DNA from: Mesorhizobium sp. YC-39
Lineage (GTDB): Bacteria; Pseudomonadota; Alphaproteobacteria; Rhizobiales; Rhizobiaceae
Direction: 5' to 3'
NCBI RefSeq assembly: GCF_025753795.1
Contig: NZ_JAOWPS010000009.1
Coordinates: 1 to 64,000, forward strand
DNA: 64,000 bases
Shown: positions 61,871 to 64,000 of the stretch, piece by piece
Layout: every line of letters begins with the position of its first letter
Numbering within the stretch: the stretch's first letter is position 1
Translations under genes and position numbers: made by a program
The notes under the pieces: generated by a model
What the model was told of the DNA's origin: nothing
Databases searched by the model: none
The model's input: the letters and a program-made list of their open reading frames with translations, nothing else

Positions 61871-63103
61871 CAGAGCGCCTCCGGCCAGGGCTGAGCAACC
61901 TGCTTCAGCAGCGCGACGTCGGCCTTTGCGTAATAGGCTGTCGTATCGATGCCGCGATGCCGAAGGACGAGGCCGATCTTGTCGAGCGGCACGCCGTGGC
62001 GCAGCATCTCGGTCGCCGCGGTGTGCCGCAGAGCGTGGGCCCCTTTGACCGGCGGCACGATGTCAGCCCGCTTCATGATACGCTTCACCACCGACGAGAT
62101 GCCGTCGCCTCGTCGGAATGGCCGGCACGGCGCGATCGTGCGCAGGAACAAGACATCGTTCCGGCGGGTAGACAGCCGGCATTCGAGGTAGGCGGCGATC
62201 GCATCCCCGACGTCTTGCGGTAGCGGCAGCCGGACCTCGTAGCGCGACTTGCCGCAGACCCGCAGCGATCCCGTTTGCCACTCGATATCGGTGAGACGCA
62301 GTTGCGCCCCGTCACCGGCCCGCAGGCCGAGGCGCACCAACAAAAGTACGATCGCACGATCACGCCGGCGCACCGGCATCGCCGTCACAGGCAGCGATCA
62401 GCCGGTCGACCTGCTCGGTCGATAGATACCGGGGCATGTCGGCAAGCTGCCAATGAGCGTAGGCCGGAACGGCGCCGTCGAGACCTGCCTGACAACGGCC
62501 TGTGACTGCGAGATACCGCAGGAAAGCCCGCAGGCTCGTCGTAATCTTCTTGATCGTGCCACTCCCGCTATTGCTCGCCCGCTCCAGGAAGTAGCTGCGG
62601 ACATCGTTCGGCCTCCAGCCGACCGGGTCAGATCGAAGCTCCATCCTCAGGCCCGCGGCGTCGCGGGCGTAGAGCCTGACGGTGGCATCGGATGCGCCGC
62701 GATGCTTGCGCAGCCACGTCTTGAAGTCGGCGACCAGCGGCTGCGGCTCGGCGGGCGCTGCCCCCACGGCCTCGGACCGGCAAAGGCCGAGCTCGACGAG
62801 GTGCCGACGAAAGAGCCTGGCACCGTAGATGGTGTGGTGGTTGCGCCGGCCGCCTTTGGCGCGTGAACACCGGCAAGTGCGCAGGTGCTCGCCGAACGCG
62901 GCGAGATCAACGTCCGTCAGGCCTGCGCCTTGCTCGGCCATGACATGGCCGATGTGAGCTGCCGCTCGCAAATAGCGTACCGCTGTCTCGGGGCCATAGC
63001 CCTGCTGCTCCAGCGCCGCTGCAAACCCGTCAATGTAAGGCCCGCTCGGCCCACTGCGCAGATGCCCCAGCATCTTCGCTGCCGAGAAGTACGTCTCCAA
63101 CAT
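61870..63103 (-). pseudogene. Tyrosine recombinase with a one-base frameshift
   Basis: Starts MLETYFSAAKMLGHLR at 63103 and reads a full N-terminal domain to QVDRLIAACDGDA near 62380. The catalytic domain then continues in another frame: RRRDRAIVLLLVRLGLRAGD, HALRHTAATEMLRHG, TTAYYAKADV, ending at 61870. One extra base near 62375-62388 explains it. All main catalytic residues are otherwise present. Adjacent recombinase genes with overlapping ends recall the recombinase-in-trio (RIT) elements. Confidence 0.75.
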
Positions 63104-63257
63104 GTCCGTCTCCGTATGTGACCGGCCATCAGTGGCCGACCCAACGGGGCCGCACGGGCGACTTCTAATGGAGAGCTCGAGAGCGGCAATACACAGGAAA
63201 ATACGGTGATCGCGATTGCCAGCTCCCCATTACCGGCTTTGCCCATAAGGCAGGAGT

Positions 63258-63444
63258 TGTAGGCGATGCGTGTGGCGCCGCAGTCATCGCACTGCTCGAC
63301 GTGGCCGCCGAGCACAGCCGTCCGGCATGCCGTGATCGCGCCCATGACGCGCCGCTCGACGCGGTCCAGATGCTCGGCACGGGCTTGCCGAAACGCTTCG
63401 CCGTGGCGGCGGAAGATATCCGCCACTTCCAGAACCGGAGCCAT
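63258..63444 (-). pseudogene. N-terminal fragment of an IS91-family transposase
   Basis: Reads LEVADIFRRHGEAFRQARAE, VMGAITACRTAVLGGHVEQC and DDCGATRIAYNSC from 63444, the zinc-binding start of IS91-type (Y1/Y2 HUH) transposases, and then loses homology at about 63258. The remaining ~90% of the gene is absent. Confidence 0.8.
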
Positions 63445-63453
63445 CAGGTCCGC

Positions 63454-63790
63454 TCAGCCGGGCGGCACGACCTCCAGGCGGAGCCGGTCCAGCGGACTTG
63501 GCGTATTGCTGATGGTCTTTGTGGCGACTTGGGTATAGCGCGCCGTGCTGGCCAGACTGGCATGGCCAAGCAGCACCTGGATGATGCGCACGTCGGCCCC
63601 GTTCTCCGGGAGATGGGTCGCGAATGTGTGCCGCAACGTGTGCACTGTCACCGACTTGCTCAAGCCGGCCGCCGCACAAGCTGAACGGCAGGCGGCGTGC
63701 AGCACGTTGGGGACGAGCGGACGCTCGTCGTCGCGGCCGGGAAACAACCATCGCTTTGGCCGAGCGAGCCGGTAAGCGCAAGCTAGGCCG
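63454..63790 (-). pseudogene. C-terminal fragment of an IS91-linked tyrosine recombinase
   Basis: Reads YRLARPKRWLFPGRDDERPL, VTVHTLRHTFATHLPENGAD, IIQVLLGHASLASTARYTQV and ends RLRLEVVPPG. This is the XerD-like integrase that usually precedes IS91-type transposases, and it lies directly upstream of that fragment here. The N-terminal two thirds are missing beyond about 63790. Confidence 0.8.
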
Positions 63791-63849
63791 TCAGCCAGCG
63801 TGGCTCATTGGCATAAGCGCAGCTCACCTTGCCGCCCGCACACGGATCT

Positions 63850-64000
63850 TCACTTCGAGGTCACAGACCAGTTGTTGAAATTGAAGTTCTTTCCCCCCGG
63901 GGACGAGGTAATCTCGACGCCGTATTGGACGCTACCGACGTTTATGTCGCCAAAGTACCCCTTCGACTTGATCCACTGCAGGATACTCTTGATGTCCACT
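63850..64000 (-). CDS. C-terminal end of a probable GH12-type glycosidase (partial)
   Basis: The last 49 codons of a gene that begins outside the window: LQWIKSKGYFGDINVGSVQY, GVEITSSPGG, FNFNNWSVTSK, stop at 63850. The pattern of a Trp/Gly strand followed by VQxGxEI and a final beta strand fits glycoside hydrolase family 12 endoglucanases, which in bradyrhizobia include tts-controlled secreted enzymes. The fragment is short, so family assignment is tentative. 63791-63849 is a junction with no gene. Confidence 0.5.
   Translation of the reverse strand, partial: VDIKSILQWIKSKGYFGDINVGSVQYGVEITSSPGGKNFNFNNWSVTSK

Overview
The window looks like a symbiosis-island or conjugative-element segment of a rhizobial alphaproteobacterium (Bradyrhizobium or Mesorhizobium type). 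The reasons are two type III effector genes preceded by tts boxes (a NopD/XopD-like SUMO protease and a NopP-like protein), an IS66 copy, a complete VirB/VirD4 type IV secretion operon, a VirD2/IncP-type oriT with its relaxase, and alphaproteobacterial families such as EipB/DUF1849 and DUF736. No rRNA or tRNA gene was seen. The species cannot be fixed from the sequence alone.

Region 1 (0.26-13.1 kb) is an aromatic catabolism module. A leftward MarR-flanked operon encodes a FAD phenol/resorcinol-type hydroxylase, maleylacetate reductase, hydroxyquinol 1,2-dioxygenase and a small tautomerase. A rightward series encodes a LigM/DesA-like tetrahydrofolate-dependent O-demethylase, a five-gene branched-chain-type ABC importer and a CYP199-like P450. 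Together they could import methoxylated aromatic acids, remove the methyl groups and funnel ring products through hydroxyquinol and maleylacetate.

Region 2 (13.1-24.3 kb) holds an envelope protein (EipB family), the 1,467-residue NopD-like effector built from repeats plus a C-terminal Ulp1/C48 protease domain, an IS66 element with a perfect 8-bp target duplication, and NopP. Both effector genes follow tts boxes with matching internal spacing.

Region 3 (24.5-43.8 kb) is a type IV secretion locus: small secreted proteins, a double-HTH regulator, a histidine kinase and response regulator, then virB1-B2-B3-B4-(transglycosylase)-B5-B7-B6-B8-B9-B10-B11-virD4, mostly with overlapping stops and starts. 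A repeated TTGACA-N-TTTACTA motif marks two divergent promoters.

Region 4 (43.8-51.2 kb) is cargo: a decayed DUF1778-GNAT toxin-antitoxin pair, a giant YobI-like P-loop membrane NTPase, a DUF1508 protein, a secreted nuclease, a TerB-like/BRCT protein and a DUF1353-like lipoprotein.

Region 5 (51.3-60.9 kb) is the DNA-processing and leading region: VirD2-type relaxase, MobC-like protein, oriT with nic consensus TATCCTG/C, paired palindromes, a VirC1/ParA-like ATPase with a ribbon-helix-helix partner, and a run of leftward genes (DUF736, SLOG/DUF2493 proteins, toxin-antitoxin modules). A ~260-bp nested palindrome lies just upstream of DUF736.

Region 6 (60.6-64 kb) is a mobile-element graveyard of tyrosine recombinase and IS91-type fragments carrying frameshifts and truncations. 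It ends in the 3' end of a probable GH12-type glycosidase gene.
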